A stretch of 64,000 bases of DNA from Oceanicola sp. 502str15 (GTDB lineage Bacteria > Pseudomonadota > Alphaproteobacteria > Rhodobacterales > Rhodobacteraceae). Location of the stretch: the NCBI RefSeq assembly GCF_024105635.1, contig NZ_WYDQ01000001.1, positions 124,001 to 188,000 of the forward strand, given 5' to 3'. Of this stretch, positions 33,673 to 42,875 are shown in pieces. The notes under the pieces are model-generated. The model made no database searches. It saw only the letters and a program-made list of their open reading frames with translations, and was not told where the DNA came from. The translations under genes and the position numbers were made by a program. Position 1 is the stretch's first letter. Each line of letters opens with the position of its first letter.

Positions 33673-35925
33673 TCACTCCGGGTCGGTGTTGTCGAGCAGC
33701 CAGGTTTCGACCCGCGCGCGCACCGATTGCTCGCCCTCGGTGCGGGCGGTTTCGATCACCTTCTTCAGCTCCGACAGGTCGATGCGGCGGAGCAGCGACT
33801 TGACCGCGCCGATGGAGGCCGGGCGCATCGAGAGCGAGCGCAGGCCGATGGCGGAGAAGCAGGCGGCCTCGAGCGGGCGGCCCGCGTCCTCGCCGCAGAA
33901 GCTCACCGGGGTTTCGGTGGCGTCGCAGCGCATGACGATCCATTCGAGGAACGAAAGGAACGATACGTTCAGGCAATCGTAGCGGTGCCGGACGCGCTCG
34001 TTCTCGCGGTCGGCGGCGAAGAAGAACTGCTTCAGGTCATTGCCGCCGATCGAGATGAAATCGGCCAGCTCGAAGAACTTCTGCGGGGCGTAGGCGAGCG
34101 AGGGCGTTTCCAGCATGGCACCGACCTCGACGCTCTCGGGCAGGGTGTGGCCCAGCCTGTCTTCGCGGTCGAGTTCGCGCATCAGGTGGTCGCGCGCCTC
34201 GGTGAACTCGGAGAGCTGCGCCACGAAGGGGAACATCACCGACAGCGGCCGCCCGCAGGAGGCGCGGATCAGGGCCTGGAGCTGCATTCGCATCACGCCC
34301 GCCTTGTCGAGCCCGACGCGGATGGCGCGCCAGCCCATCGCCGGGTTGGGCTCGTCCTGCGGCTTCATGTAGGGCAGTACCTTGTCGGAGCCGATGTCGA
34401 GCGTGCGGAAGGCGACCCGCTTGCCCTGGGCGGCTTCGAGCACGCGGGAATAGAGCGCGGCCAGCTCGCCCCGGCGTGGCACCTGATTGCGGACGAGGAA
34501 TTGCAGCTCGGTGCGGAAGAGGCCCACGCCCTCGGCCCCGGAGGAGGGCAGGGAAGGCAGGTCGGCCATGAGGCCGGCGTTCATGTGCAGGGCAACGGTG
34601 GTGCCGGAGCGGTCGGTGGCGGGCAGGTCGCGGATCGAGGCGTAGCGTTCGACCGCCTTGGCGCGCATGGCGATCTTGTCGCGGAAGGCGGCGGAGACGC
34701 TGTCTTCGGGGCGCAGGTGCACAATGCCCTGATCGCCGTCGACGAGGATCTGGTCGCCGTTGAGCGCTTCGGTGGTGATGCGGGAGGCGTGGATCACCAG
34801 CGGGATCGCCAGCGCGCGGGCGACGATGGCGGCGTGGGAGCCGACGGAGCCCTCTTCGAGCACGATGCCGCGCAGCTTGCGGCCGTAGGCCAGAAGCTCG
34901 CCGGGGCCGATGTTGCGGGCCACCAGCACCGGATGGGCGGGCATTTCGGAGCCGTCGTCCTGCCCCTGGCCGGTGAGCAGGCGGAGCAGGCGGTTGGAGA
35001 GGTCGTCGAGGTCGTGCAGGCGCTCGCGCAGGTAGGCGTCGGGCACCTGTTCCATGCGGGCACGGGCGGCGGATTGTTCCTTTTCCACCGCCGCTTCGGC
35101 GGAGAGGCCGCGGCCTATGTCTTCTTCCATCCGCTTCAGCCAGCCCTTGGAGTTGGCGAACATGCGGTAGGCTTCGAGCACCTGTCGCTGGTCGCCTTCG
35201 CCGAGCGGCGCGGCGGAGAGCAGCTCGTCGACCGAGTAGCGGAGCTGGTCGACCGCGTCGCGCAGGCGCAGCACCTCGGCCTCGGCATCGTCGGCGATGG
35301 GGTTGAGCACCAGCACGCGGGGTTCGTGCAGGTAGACCCGGCCCTCGGCGGCGCCCTCCTGCCCGGTGCCGCCCCGAAACAGCACGGGGTGGGTGTGGCG
35401 CGCGTTCAGCCCGTCGGCGGAGGATTGGAACATGCCCAGCTCGGCCATTTCGGCCAGCACCATGGCCACCACTTCGAGGCCGTAGACATCATCGTCGGAA
35501 TAGGCGCGGGCCTCGCGGCTCTGCACCACGAGCACGCCGAGGCGCTCGCCCAGCCGCTGGATCGGCACGCCGAGGAAGGCGGAATACCGTTCTTCGCCGG
35601 TTTCGGGCATGTAGCGGAAGCCCCGTTCGGCGGTTGCATCGGCGGTGTTGATCGGGGTGGTGCGCAGGGCGACACGGCCCACGAGCCCCTCGCCAAGGCG
35701 CATCCGGGTCTGGTGCACGGCCTCGGCCTTGAGGCCTTCGGTGGCGCAGAGTTCGAGCGTGTCGGCGTCGCGGAACAGGTAGATCGAGCAGACATCGGTG
35801 CTCATCTCGGCGGCGATCAGGGTGGTGATCTTGTCAAGCCGCTCCTGGCCCTCTCCGGCTTCGGAGAGGGTCTCGCGCAGGCGCTTCAGAAGCCGCCGGC
35901 TGCCGGGTTGGTTCGTGTCTGGCAT
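33673..35925 (-). CDS. ptsP: Phosphoenolpyruvate--protein phosphotransferase PtsP (EI-Ntr)
   Basis: First enzyme of the nitrogen phosphotransferase relay (EI-Ntr to NPr to EIIA-Ntr). The 750-residue protein has an N-terminal GAF sensor (about 25-165), the phosphohistidine domain with H364 in GSVGSHAAIVARAL, and a PEP-binding TIM barrel (GVGLFRTELQFL; IGGNDLKQFFFAADR). The start is at MPDTNQPGSRRL; the longer frame adds an arginine-rich leader. It lies downstream of lysC in the same direction, the common Rhodobacterales order. Confidence 0.94.
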   Translation of the reverse strand: MPDTNQPGSRRLLKRLRETLSEAGEGQERLDKITTLIAAEMSTDVCSIYLFRDADTLELCATEGLKAEAVHQTRMRLGEGLVGRVALRTTPINTADATAERGFRYMPETGEERYSAFLGVPIQRLGERLGVLVVQSREARAYSDDDVYGLEVVAMVLAEMAELGMFQSSADGLNARHTHPVLFRGGTGQEGAAEGRVYLHEPRVLVLNPIADDAEAEVLRLRDAVDQLRYSVDELLSAAPLGEGDQRQVLEAYRMFANSKGWLKRMEEDIGRGLSAEAAVEKEQSAARARMEQVPDAYLRERLHDLDDLSNRLLRLLTGQGQDDGSEMPAHPVLVARNIGPGELLAYGRKLRGIVLEEGSVGSHAAIVARALAIPLVIHASRITTEALNGDQILVDGDQGIVHLRPEDSVSAAFRDKIAMRAKAVERYASIRDLPATDRSGTTVALHMNAGLMADLPSLPSSGAEGVGLFRTELQFLVRNQVPRRGELAALYSRVLEAAQGKRVAFRTLDIGSDKVLPYMKPQDEPNPAMGWRAIRVGLDKAGVMRMQLQALIRASCGRPLSVMFPFVAQLSEFTEARDHLMRELDREDRLGHTLPESVEVGAMLETPSLAYAPQKFFELADFISIGGNDLKQFFFAADRENERVRHRYDCLNVSFLSFLEWIVMRCDATETPVSFCGEDAGRPLEAACFSAIGLRSLSMRPASIGAVKSLLRRIDLSELKKVIETARTEGEQSVRARVETWLLDNTDPE

Positions 35926-36126
35926 TCTGCCCCATGGTTTGCGGCCCGGCGCGGGGACCGTTCCGAAAAGAGGGTATAGACCATCGCGGGGGAGTTGCGA
36001 AACGTGTTTTGACCGGTGGGGCGGCCCGGGCGGCGAATGGGCGGTGCATTGGCGCACGACTCCCTGCCGGAAAGGCAGGTGCTGCGCCGGTATTCACATC
36101 GTGTCGGGGCCGGGCCCTGCCGGGCG

Positions 36127-37362
36127 TCAGGCCTTCTCCAGCTCGAAGGCGTCGTGCAGGGCCTGCACGGCCAGCTCGGTGTACTTGCGGTCGATCAGCA
36201 CCGAGATCTTGATTTCGGAGGTGGCGATGACCTTGATGTTCACGCCCTCGTCCGACAGCGTCTTGAACATCTTGGCGGCGACGCCCGACTGCGAGCGCAT
36301 GCCGATGCCGACGACCGAGATCTTGGCGACGTTGGTGTCGGCGAGGATTTCGCGGAAGTTCAGGTCTCCGGCGGATTTCGCCTCTCCCAGCGCCTTCTCG
36401 GCGCGGGCGACCTGGTTGATCGGGCAGGAGAAGGTCATGTCGGTGCGACCCTCCTCGGAGATGTTCTGAACGATCATGTCGACGTTCACACCCGCCTCGG
36501 AGAGCGGGCCGAAGATGGCGGCGGCGATGCCGGGGCGGTCGGCCACGGAAATCAGGGTCATCTTGGCTTCTTCGCGGCTTGCGGCCACGCCGTTCACGGC
36601 TTTGCTTTCCACGATATCCTCCTCGGCACAGATCAGGGTGCCCGCTTCATCGGATTGTTCTTCGAAACTCGACAGCACCCGCAGGCGCACATTGTAGCGC
36701 ATTGCCAGCTCGACGGAGCGGGTTTGCAGCACCTTGGCCCCGAGCGAGGCCAGCTCGAGCATTTCCTCGAAGGCGATGCGATCGAGCTTGCGGGCCTTGT
36801 CGGTGATCCGGGGGTCGGTTGTGTAGACGCCGTCGACGTCGGTGTAGATATCGCAGCGCTCGGCCTCGAAGGCGGCCGCAAACGCCACGGCGGTGGTGTC
36901 GGAGCCGCCACGGCCCAGCGTGGTGACGCGGCCATCGGGGCCCAGCCCCTGGAAACCCGCGACCACGGCGACCTTCATGCCCTCGCCGAACTTGGCCATG
37001 ATGTTGTCGGTCGGGATCTCGACGATGCGGGCGGCGGCGTGGGCGTTGGTGGTCTTGAGCGGCACCTGCCAGCCCTGCCAGGAGCGGGCGGGGACGTCCA
37101 TTTCCTGCAGGGTGAGCGCCATGAGGCCGGCGGTGACCTGCTCGCCGGAGCTGACCACGGCATCATATTCGCGGGCGTCATAGAGCTGGGAGGTTTCCTC
37201 GACATAGCCGACGAGCTTGTTGGTCTCGCCGGACATGGCCGAGACGATGACGATCACGTCATAGCCCGCCGCAACCTCGCGGCCCACGCGCTTTGCGGCG
37301 CGGCGGATGCGGTCGAGGGTGGCGACAGAGGTGCCGCCGAATTTCATCACCAGAAGGGGCAT
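36127..37362 (-). CDS. lysC: Aspartate kinase
   Basis: Phosphorylates aspartate, the first step to lysine, threonine and methionine. The 411-residue protein starts MPLLVMKFGGTSVATLDRIR and carries kinase motifs (GRGGSDTTAVAFAAAF) and two C-terminal ACT domains (about 265-411; SVADRPGIAAAIFGPLSEAG and VGIGMRSQSGVAAKMFKTL) for feedback control. It is monofunctional, with no homoserine dehydrogenase. Confidence 0.96.
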   Translation of the reverse strand: MPLLVMKFGGTSVATLDRIRRAAKRVGREVAAGYDVIVIVSAMSGETNKLVGYVEETSQLYDAREYDAVVSSGEQVTAGLMALTLQEMDVPARSWQGWQVPLKTTNAHAAARIVEIPTDNIMAKFGEGMKVAVVAGFQGLGPDGRVTTLGRGGSDTTAVAFAAAFEAERCDIYTDVDGVYTTDPRITDKARKLDRIAFEEMLELASLGAKVLQTRSVELAMRYNVRLRVLSSFEEQSDEAGTLICAEEDIVESKAVNGVAASREEAKMTLISVADRPGIAAAIFGPLSEAGVNVDMIVQNISEEGRTDMTFSCPINQVARAEKALGEAKSAGDLNFREILADTNVAKISVVGIGMRSQSGVAAKMFKTLSDEGVNIKVIATSEIKISVLIDRKYTELAVQALHDAFELEKA

Positions 37363-37447
37363 GGTGCAGTCTCTTGAAACGTTCGGCGCGGGATAGGTGA
37401 CGGCGGGGAAAAGCGCAAGTGGGGAGGCGCTGCGAAGTTGCCGGCAC

Positions 37448-37469
37448 GGCGGGACAAGTCCCGCCCTAC
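37448..37469 (-). repeat. REP palindrome, type B, forming the pccR stop codon
   Basis: Minus-strand GTAGGGCGGGAC, TT, GTCCCGCC. The TAG at 37466-37468 is the stop codon of pccR (…ATC GCT CCG TAG). Confidence 0.9.
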
Positions 37470-38851
37470 GGAGCGATCTCGTAGGGCAGCACCCCGCGGG
37501 CGTCGGGGTTGACGGTGAGGCGGCGCTCGAGCGGGGGCACGGACCGCTGGTGGCACTGGGGCCGCTCGCAGATGCGGCAGGAAATGCCGATGGGTTCGAA
37601 GGCGGCGGGCTGGGAGGTGTCGAGATCGTCGGCGTAGATCAGGTCGGGGGCGTGGGCCACCTCGCAGCCGAGGGCGATGGCGTAGCGGCGCACGGGGGCG
37701 CGGAAGCTGCCGCCGGGTTTGGAGACATCACAGGCGAGGGAGATGTAGCGCACGCCATCGGGGGTTTCGGCAAGCTGGCGCAGGAAGCGGCCCGGGGTTT
37801 CGAAGGCGCGGTGCACGTTCCAGAGCGGGCAGGCGCCGCCGAAACGCGCGAATTGCAGGCGCGTCGCGGAGTGGCGCTTGGTGATGGTGCCGGCCTGATC
37901 GACCCGCACGAAGAAGAAGGGGATGCCCTTGGCCCCGGGGCGCTGAAGGGTGGAGAGGCGGTGGGCGACCTGCTCGATGGAGGCGCCGAAGCGGTCGGCG
38001 AGGCGCTCGAGGTCGTGGCGGGTGTCGCGGGCGGCGTCGAGGAAGCTGCGATAGGGCATGAGCGCGGCCCCGGCGAAGTAGTTGGCCAGCCCGATCTTGG
38101 CGATGGCGCGGGCCTCGTCGGTTTGAAACCGGGCGAGATCGAGCGTGGCTTCGAGCAGATCGTTTTGCGTGATTAGTGCAAGCTGGTGGAAGATCTGGAA
38201 GCGCCGGGTGGCGGCGGAGGCGCGGGCGGGCAGGGTGAGGCGGCGGGCCTGGGCATCGAAATGGCGCAGGGCGGTATCGTCGGTGAGCGAGAGGGTTACG
38301 CCGGCTGCTTCAAGTTGGCTGGCCGCGGCGTCGGGGCCCTTGCCCGGGGCACCGAAGCGCTCGGCGGCGCGGTCGATGGCATCGAGGTAATTGTCGCAAT
38401 AGTGAAAGAAGTCGCGGACCTCTTCCCAGGGCGAGATCGGGGCCGGGCCGCCGGTGCCCATGGCCTCGTCGAGCAGCGCGAGCCTGTCCTGCCCCTGCCG
38501 GTGGGCGCGGTGCAGCTCGAGGAAGGCGCGGGCGAGGGCGGGGGCGTTGGAGGCGGTGAGACGCAAGTCGGCCAGCGGGGGCGTGTCGGAGAAGACCGGG
38601 TCGGCGAAGGCTTCGCGCATGTCGGTCACCAGCCGCTCGGTGTCGCCCGACGACAGCTCAGTGACGTCCTGCCCGAACTCCTGCGCCAGCGCCAGAACCA
38701 CCCGGGCCGAGACCGGGCGGTTGTTGTTTTCCATCTGGTTGAGATAGGGCAGCGACACCCCCAGCTTGGCGGCGAAGGCCTTCTGGGTGAGGGTCAGCCG
38801 CGTGCGGATCTCGCGCAGTTTGGCGCCGGCATATAGCTTTTGCGTTGGCAT
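37466..38851 (-). CDS. pccR: Short-chain fatty acyl-CoA-responsive regulator (ScfR/PccR family)
   Basis: The 461-residue protein has an XRE helix-turn-helix (about 8-62: LREIRTRLTLTQKAFAAKLGVSLPYLNQMENNNRPV) and an IrrE/ImmA-like middle. A C-terminal region follows with a Cys cluster (ISCRICERPQCHQRS). In the ImmA region the expected HExxH reads HQLAL, so zinc-peptidase activity is unlikely. In Rhodobacter sphaeroides the family member PccR controls pccB through TTTGCAAA operators. Such boxes occur here upstream of both pccB (40203-40250) and this gene (38862-38899). Start ATG 38851 begins the HTH domain. Confidence 0.9.
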   Translation of the reverse strand: MPTQKLYAGAKLREIRTRLTLTQKAFAAKLGVSLPYLNQMENNNRPVSARVVLALAQEFGQDVTELSSGDTERLVTDMREAFADPVFSDTPPLADLRLTASNAPALARAFLELHRAHRQGQDRLALLDEAMGTGGPAPISPWEEVRDFFHYCDNYLDAIDRAAERFGAPGKGPDAAASQLEAAGVTLSLTDDTALRHFDAQARRLTLPARASAATRRFQIFHQLALITQNDLLEATLDLARFQTDEARAIAKIGLANYFAGAALMPYRSFLDAARDTRHDLERLADRFGASIEQVAHRLSTLQRPGAKGIPFFFVRVDQAGTITKRHSATRLQFARFGGACPLWNVHRAFETPGRFLRQLAETPDGVRYISLACDVSKPGGSFRAPVRRYAIALGCEVAHAPDLIYADDLDTSQPAAFEPIGISCRICERPQCHQRSVPPLERRLTVNPDARGVLPYEIAP

Positions 38852-38861
38852 GCTGCGGGTA

Positions 38862-38899
38862 TTTTGCAGATTCGCATGGCCCGCGCCAGTGTTTGCAAA
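38862..38899 (-). promoter_or_regulatory. Candidate PccR boxes upstream of pccR
   Basis: The 49 bp gap before pccR holds TTTGCAAA (38892-38899) and TTTTGCAGATTCGCA (38862-38876), resembling the pccB upstream motif. Likely autoregulation; inferred from motif similarity only. Confidence 0.5.
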
Positions 38900-38900
38900 G

Positions 38901-40130
38901 TCAGGGCGCTTCGGCCGCGAGGCCAAGCTGGCGCTCGCGCAGGATCACCACGATGATCGCGCCGAGGCTGCCCACGGCGGTTGCCAGCATGAGCAGCAGC
39001 AGCGGCACCGGGGTCGAGCCCGGCCCAAGAAGGGCGGCAGACAGTGCTGAGAGCGCCGCGCCGCCCGCGATCTGGATCGAGCCGCCGAGGCCGGAGGCCG
39101 AGCCGGCGAGGTCGGGGCGCACCGAAACCAGCCCGGCGACGCCGTTGGGCATGACCAGCCCGTTGCCCAGCCCGACGAAGGTGAAGAGGGCGAAGAACAG
39201 GAAGGGTTCGCGCAGGCCGGCGAGGTAGATCGCCAGATGCAGCACGATGCCCGCGACCGTCAGCACGCAGCCCCAGAAGATCAGCCGGTTGATCCCGAAG
39301 CGGCTTGCAAAGCGGCCGGTGAAGGCATTGCCGAGCAGGTATCCGACGGCGGGAAAGCCGAAGTAGAGGCCCATCTTCGAGGGCGGCAGGCCGAAGTATT
39401 CGGTGGCAAGGAAGGGCGCGCCGCCGAGGTAGGCGAAGAAGGCGCCCGAGGCGAAGGCCGCGGCCAGCGCGTAGCCCCAGAAGCGGTAGGAGGTGAGCAG
39501 GGCCGGGTAGGCCCGGAACTGCTCGGAAAAGCGCGCCTTGCGGGTGTGCAGCGTTTCGCCCAGATCGGTGAGGACGAGGCCGAGGAGCAGCACCCCGAAG
39601 CCGAACATCAGCCAGAAGTTGGCCTGCCAGCCGAACCACTCGTCGAGCTTGCCGCCGATGGCCGGGGCGACCATGGGCACCAGCGACATACCCATGGTGA
39701 CATAGCCGATCATTGAGGCGGCCTGGTTCATCGGCACCACGTCGCGCACGATCGCGCGCGACAGCACCATGCCCGTGGCCACCACCGCCTGCACCATGCG
39801 GAAGAACAGGAAGACCTCGACCGTGGGCGCGTAGATGCAGCCCAGCGTGGCGACGAGGAAGATGGAGATGGAGACGATCAGCATCACCCGGCGGCCGAAC
39901 CAGTCGGAGAGCGGGCCGACGAAGATTTGCAGCACCGCGTTGACCGCGAGAAACAGCGAAACGGCCAGGCCGATGACCCGGTATTCGGTGTTGAAGTGCG
40001 CTGCCATCGCCGGGAGCGAGGGCAGGAACACGTTCATCGTCAGCGCCGTGATCGATGCGACCAGAACCAACGTGAAAACATGCGGCGGGGTTGAGCGGTC
40101 GGCAAAACGGACCGTACTTGAGTAACTCAT
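38901..40130 (-). CDS. Bcr/CflA family multidrug efflux MFS transporter
   Basis: The 409-residue protein has twelve membrane helices, the Bcr/CflA N-terminus (TMNVFLPSLPAMAAHF), the MFS motif A (VGPLSDWFGRRVMLI) and motif C-like SLVPMVAPAIGG. It exports small toxic compounds by proton antiport. It is divergent from pccB over about 190 bp and ends 49 bp before pccR, so the two may share a transcript. Confidence 0.92.
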   Translation of the reverse strand: MSYSSTVRFADRSTPPHVFTLVLVASITALTMNVFLPSLPAMAAHFNTEYRVIGLAVSLFLAVNAVLQIFVGPLSDWFGRRVMLIVSISIFLVATLGCIYAPTVEVFLFFRMVQAVVATGMVLSRAIVRDVVPMNQAASMIGYVTMGMSLVPMVAPAIGGKLDEWFGWQANFWLMFGFGVLLLGLVLTDLGETLHTRKARFSEQFRAYPALLTSYRFWGYALAAAFASGAFFAYLGGAPFLATEYFGLPPSKMGLYFGFPAVGYLLGNAFTGRFASRFGINRLIFWGCVLTVAGIVLHLAIYLAGLREPFLFFALFTFVGLGNGLVMPNGVAGLVSVRPDLAGSASGLGGSIQIAGGAALSALSAALLGPGSTPVPLLLLMLATAVGSLGAIIVVILRERQLGLAAEAP

Positions 40131-40202
40131 TGCGCGGAGTTAGGCGGGGTGATGTAGTTTGTCTACTATGAGCTGCGCAAAAATATGCGGGACTCATGGG
40201 AA

Positions 40203-40250
40203 TTTGCTGGTTTGCAGTTTGCAACCTGAGTGTTGCCAATGCTTTGCAAA
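40203..40250 (+). promoter_or_regulatory. Candidate PccR operator region upstream of pccB
   Basis: Contains TTTGCA (40211), TTTGCAA (40218-40224) and CTTTGCAAA (40242-40250), spaced close together. A possible promoter, TTGTTC (40267) and TATAGC (40289), lies just downstream with a 16 bp gap. The boxes match the known type of PccR binding site (TTTGCAAA half-sites). Binding here is inferred. Confidence 0.65.
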
Positions 40251-40322
40251 TTTTCCGAATTTCCCTTTGTTCCGCGTCCGTGAGACCCTATAGCTCGGCA
40301 AAATAATCCCTGGGAGATGGCC

Positions 40323-41855
40323 ATGAAGGACATTCTGGAGCAACTCGAAGCGCGTCGGGCCGAAGCCCGCGAGGGCGGCGGTGCCAAGCGGATCGCCTCG
40401 CAGCATGCCAAGGGCAAGCTGACGGCCCGCGAGCGGATCGACTTGCTGCTGGATGAGGGCTCGTTCGAGGAGTTCGACATGTTCGTGGCCCACCGCTGCA
40501 CCGACTTCGGGATGCAGGAGCAGCGCCCGGCGGGCGACGGGGTGGTGACGGGATGGGGCACGATCAATGGCCGGATGGTCTATGTGTTCAGCCAGGACTT
40601 TACCGTGTTCGGCGGCTCGCTCAGCGAGACCCACGCCCAGAAGATCTGCAAGATCATGGACATGGCGATGCAGAACGGCGCGCCGGTGATCGGGCTGAAC
40701 GACTCGGGCGGGGCGCGGATTCAGGAAGGGGTGGCCAGCCTTGCGGGCTATGCCGAGGTGTTCCAGCGCAACGTCATGGCCTCGGGCGTGGTGCCTCAGA
40801 TCAGCGTGATCATGGGCCCCTGCGCGGGGGGCGCGGTCTACAGCCCGGCGATGACCGACTTCATCTTCATGGTGAAGGAGTCGTCCTACATGTTCGTCAC
40901 CGGCCCCGACGTGGTGAAGACGGTGACCAACGAGCAGGTGACGGCAGAGGAACTGGGCGGGGCTTCGACCCACACGAAGAAGTCGAGCGTGGCCGACGGT
41001 GCCTTTGAGAACGACGTGGAGGCGCTGACCGAGGTGCGCCGGCTGGTCGATTTTCTGCCGCTGAACAACCGCGAGAAGCCGCCGGTGCGCCCGTTCTTCG
41101 ACGATGTGGCGCGGGTGGAGACGAGCCTGGACACGCTGGTGCCGGAAAACGCCAACACCCCCTACGACATGAAGGAGCTGATCCATAAGGTCGCGGACGA
41201 GGGGGATTTTTACGAGATCCAGGAAGACTACGCCAAGAACATCATCACCGGGTTCATCCGGCTGGAGGGGCAGAGCGTGGGCGTGGTGGCGAATCAGCCG
41301 ATGGTGCTGGCCGGGTGCCTCGACATCGATTCGTCGCGAAAGGCGGCGCGATTCGTAAGGTTCTGCGATGCCTTCGAAATTCCGATCCTGACGCTGGTGG
41401 ACGTGCCGGGCTTTCTGCCGGGCACCAGCCAGGAGTATGGCGGGGTCATCAAGCACGGTGCGAAGCTGCTGTTCGCCTATGGCGAGGCGACGGTGCCGAA
41501 GGTGACGGTGATCACCCGCAAGGCCTATGGCGGGGCCTATGACGTGATGTCCTCGAAGCACCTGCGCGGTGACTTCAATTATGCCTGGCCCACGGCCGAG
41601 ATTGCGGTGATGGGAGCCAAGGGAGCAACGGAAATCCTGTATCGGAGCGAGCTTGGCGATTCCGAGAAGATCGCGGCCCGCACGAAGGATTACGAGGACC
41701 GTTTTGCCAACCCCTTCGTGGCTGCCGAGAAGGGCTTCATCGACGAGGTGATCCAGCCGCGGTCGACCCGCAAGAGGGTGGCACGTGCCTTTGCGTCACT
41801 TCGGAACAAGAAGCTGACCAACCCATGGAAGAAACACGACAACATCCCGCTCTGA
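40323..41855 (+). CDS. pccB: Propionyl-CoA carboxylase beta subunit (carboxyltransferase)
   Basis: The 510-residue protein shows the paired carboxyltransferase domains ([101 protein letters not shown]). With PccA it carboxylates propionyl-CoA to methylmalonyl-CoA in the cytoplasm. ATG 40323 is favoured over 40317 because GGGAG sits at the right distance. It is separated from pccA by several small genes. Confidence 0.97.
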   Translation: MKDILEQLEARRAEAREGGGAKRIASQHAKGKLTARERIDLLLDEGSFEEFDMFVAHRCTDFGMQEQRPAGDGVVTGWGTINGRMVYVFSQDFTVFGGSLSETHAQKICKIMDMAMQNGAPVIGLNDSGGARIQEGVASLAGYAEVFQRNVMASGVVPQISVIMGPCAGGAVYSPAMTDFIFMVKESSYMFVTGPDVVKTVTNEQVTAEELGGASTHTKKSSVADGAFENDVEALTEVRRLVDFLPLNNREKPPVRPFFDDVARVETSLDTLVPENANTPYDMKELIHKVADEGDFYEIQEDYAKNIITGFIRLEGQSVGVVANQPMVLAGCLDIDSSRKAARFVRFCDAFEIPILTLVDVPGFLPGTSQEYGGVIKHGAKLLFAYGEATVPKVTVITRKAYGGAYDVMSSKHLRGDFNYAWPTAEIAVMGAKGATEILYRSELGDSEKIAARTKDYEDRFANPFVAAEKGFIDEVIQPRSTRKRVARAFASLRNKKLTNPWKKHDNIPL

Positions 41856-41893
41856 GCGAAATTCCGCTTGCCAGTCGCAAAGGGTTCAAGGTT

Positions 41894-42463
41894 ATGGTCA
41901 ACGTGAATGTTTCATGCATACATTCGAGATCCGGGTGCGGCGTTGTATCGCGCTCGGCGGGGTGTGTTGCATTCTTTTTTGGTCGATTGATTGCCCGGTT
42001 CCGGGCGCACGACCATTTGCCGAACGTCCGCGTTCGGTCGTTCCGCGCCAGGGAGGGGAGGCCCTGGCGCGGAGCCTTTTTGGCGACAGCGCTTTTGGCC
42101 TCCACATCCACGCCAGTCCTTGCCGGTGAGCTGCCCGAAGGTTGGGCCGTGTTCCACGATGCCCTTGTGGAGCGGCATCTGGGCATTCGCGACGGTGAGG
42201 ATGAACGCTGGCTGGTGATGCGCTACCTTGCCCCGCAGATCGCCCGGCAGGGCGGCACACTGGGCTACGAGGACGTGGCCGCAGAGATGGACGCGCTGTG
42301 CAACGGCGAGGCCCTCGCCACCGCCAAGGCACATGAATCACCCATCGACCAAATCGTCATCGCATTGATGGACCGGGTGGTGGAAAGGGGTCAGCCAGAC
42401 CCGGAGGCCACGCAGTTTATTGCCTCCTACCTGGTGACAGAGGCTGGGTGCGAGTGGCAATGA
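41894..42463 (+). CDS. Exported conserved protein between pccB and pccA (possibly DUF6497)
   Basis: The C-terminal 110 or so residues look like a real domain (GELPEGWAVFHDALVERHLG; VVERGQPDPEATQFIASYLV), preceded by a hydrophobic segment (RGAFLATALLASTSTPVLA) like a signal peptide. The start is uncertain. ATG 41894 gives an arginine-rich leader that runs through a terminator-like hairpin (42045-42081). TTG at 42017 or 42080 would shorten it, but ribosome sites are weak. Proteins of this type are commonly found between pccB and pccA in Rhodobacterales (from memory). Function unknown. Confidence 0.6.
   Translation: MVNVNVSCIHSRSGCGVVSRSAGCVAFFFGRLIARFRAHDHLPNVRVRSFRAREGRPWRGAFLATALLASTSTPVLAGELPEGWAVFHDALVERHLGIRDGEDERWLVMRYLAPQIARQGGTLGYEDVAAEMDALCNGEALATAKAHESPIDQIVIALMDRVVERGQPDPEATQFIASYLVTEAGCEWQ
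42045..42081 (+). terminator. Rho-independent terminator-like hairpin after pccB
   Basis: Stem GCGCCAGGG (42045-42053) pairs with CCCTGGCGC (42062-42070) over an eight-base loop. GGAGCC and TTTTT follow. It lies 190 bp after pccB and inside the upstream part of the next frame, casting doubt on that frame's early start. A second hairpin (CCGAACG/CGTTCGG, 42020-42037) is just before it. Confidence 0.65.
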
Positions 42464-42683
42464 TTTTAGGGAACCCTAATAAAACAAGGCGTTTCATCGC
42501 CGTTCCGGGTGGGTTTGATGCAATCCCGCCACAGGGCATTCATGTGCAAGGAGGGGCCTGTTTTTCCTCTAATAATTGCATTAACCTCACGCTTGGCCAG
42601 ACCTATTTGGCTGTGAACTCGAATGAGGGACCTGGGGAGTGTCACTGCTTTCTGCGCACCTCACAGATTATTAGGAGACAGAG

Positions 42684-42809
42684 ATGTCGAAGAGCATCAA
42701 AACCCTTCTCGCCATCAGCCTCGTTGCCTTCGTGGCTGCCTGCGCCCAGCAGGACGAAGTTGTTGTGGAAGAAGTTGTGGTCGAAGAGCCGACCTACTCG
42801 AAGTACTGA
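42684..42809 (+). CDS. Small lipoprotein (41 aa)
   Basis: The protein MSKSIKTLLAISLVAFVAAC is a lipoprotein signal (lipobox VAAC). It is followed by a short acidic valine-rich tail (AQQDEVVVEEVVVEEPTYSKY). A TAGGAGACAGAG ribosome site precedes the ATG. It is part of a series of small envelope proteins between pccB and pccA. Function unknown. Confidence 0.82.
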   Translation: MSKSIKTLLAISLVAFVAACAQQDEVVVEEVVVEEPTYSKY

Positions 42810-42818
42810 TTCTACATT

Positions 42819-42842
42819 GGGGCAGGCCTTCGGGCCTGCCCC
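42819..42842 (+). terminator. Strong UUCG-type hairpin after the small lipoprotein
   Basis: GGGGCAGGCC (42819-42828) and GGCCTGCCCC (42833-42842) enclose a loop of TTCG. No T-tract follows, so it may act as a 3' stabilising hairpin or a weak terminator. Confidence 0.6.
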
Positions 42843-42875
42843 AACCCCCCGCCTGCTCATCCGGGAGCATGGCGC

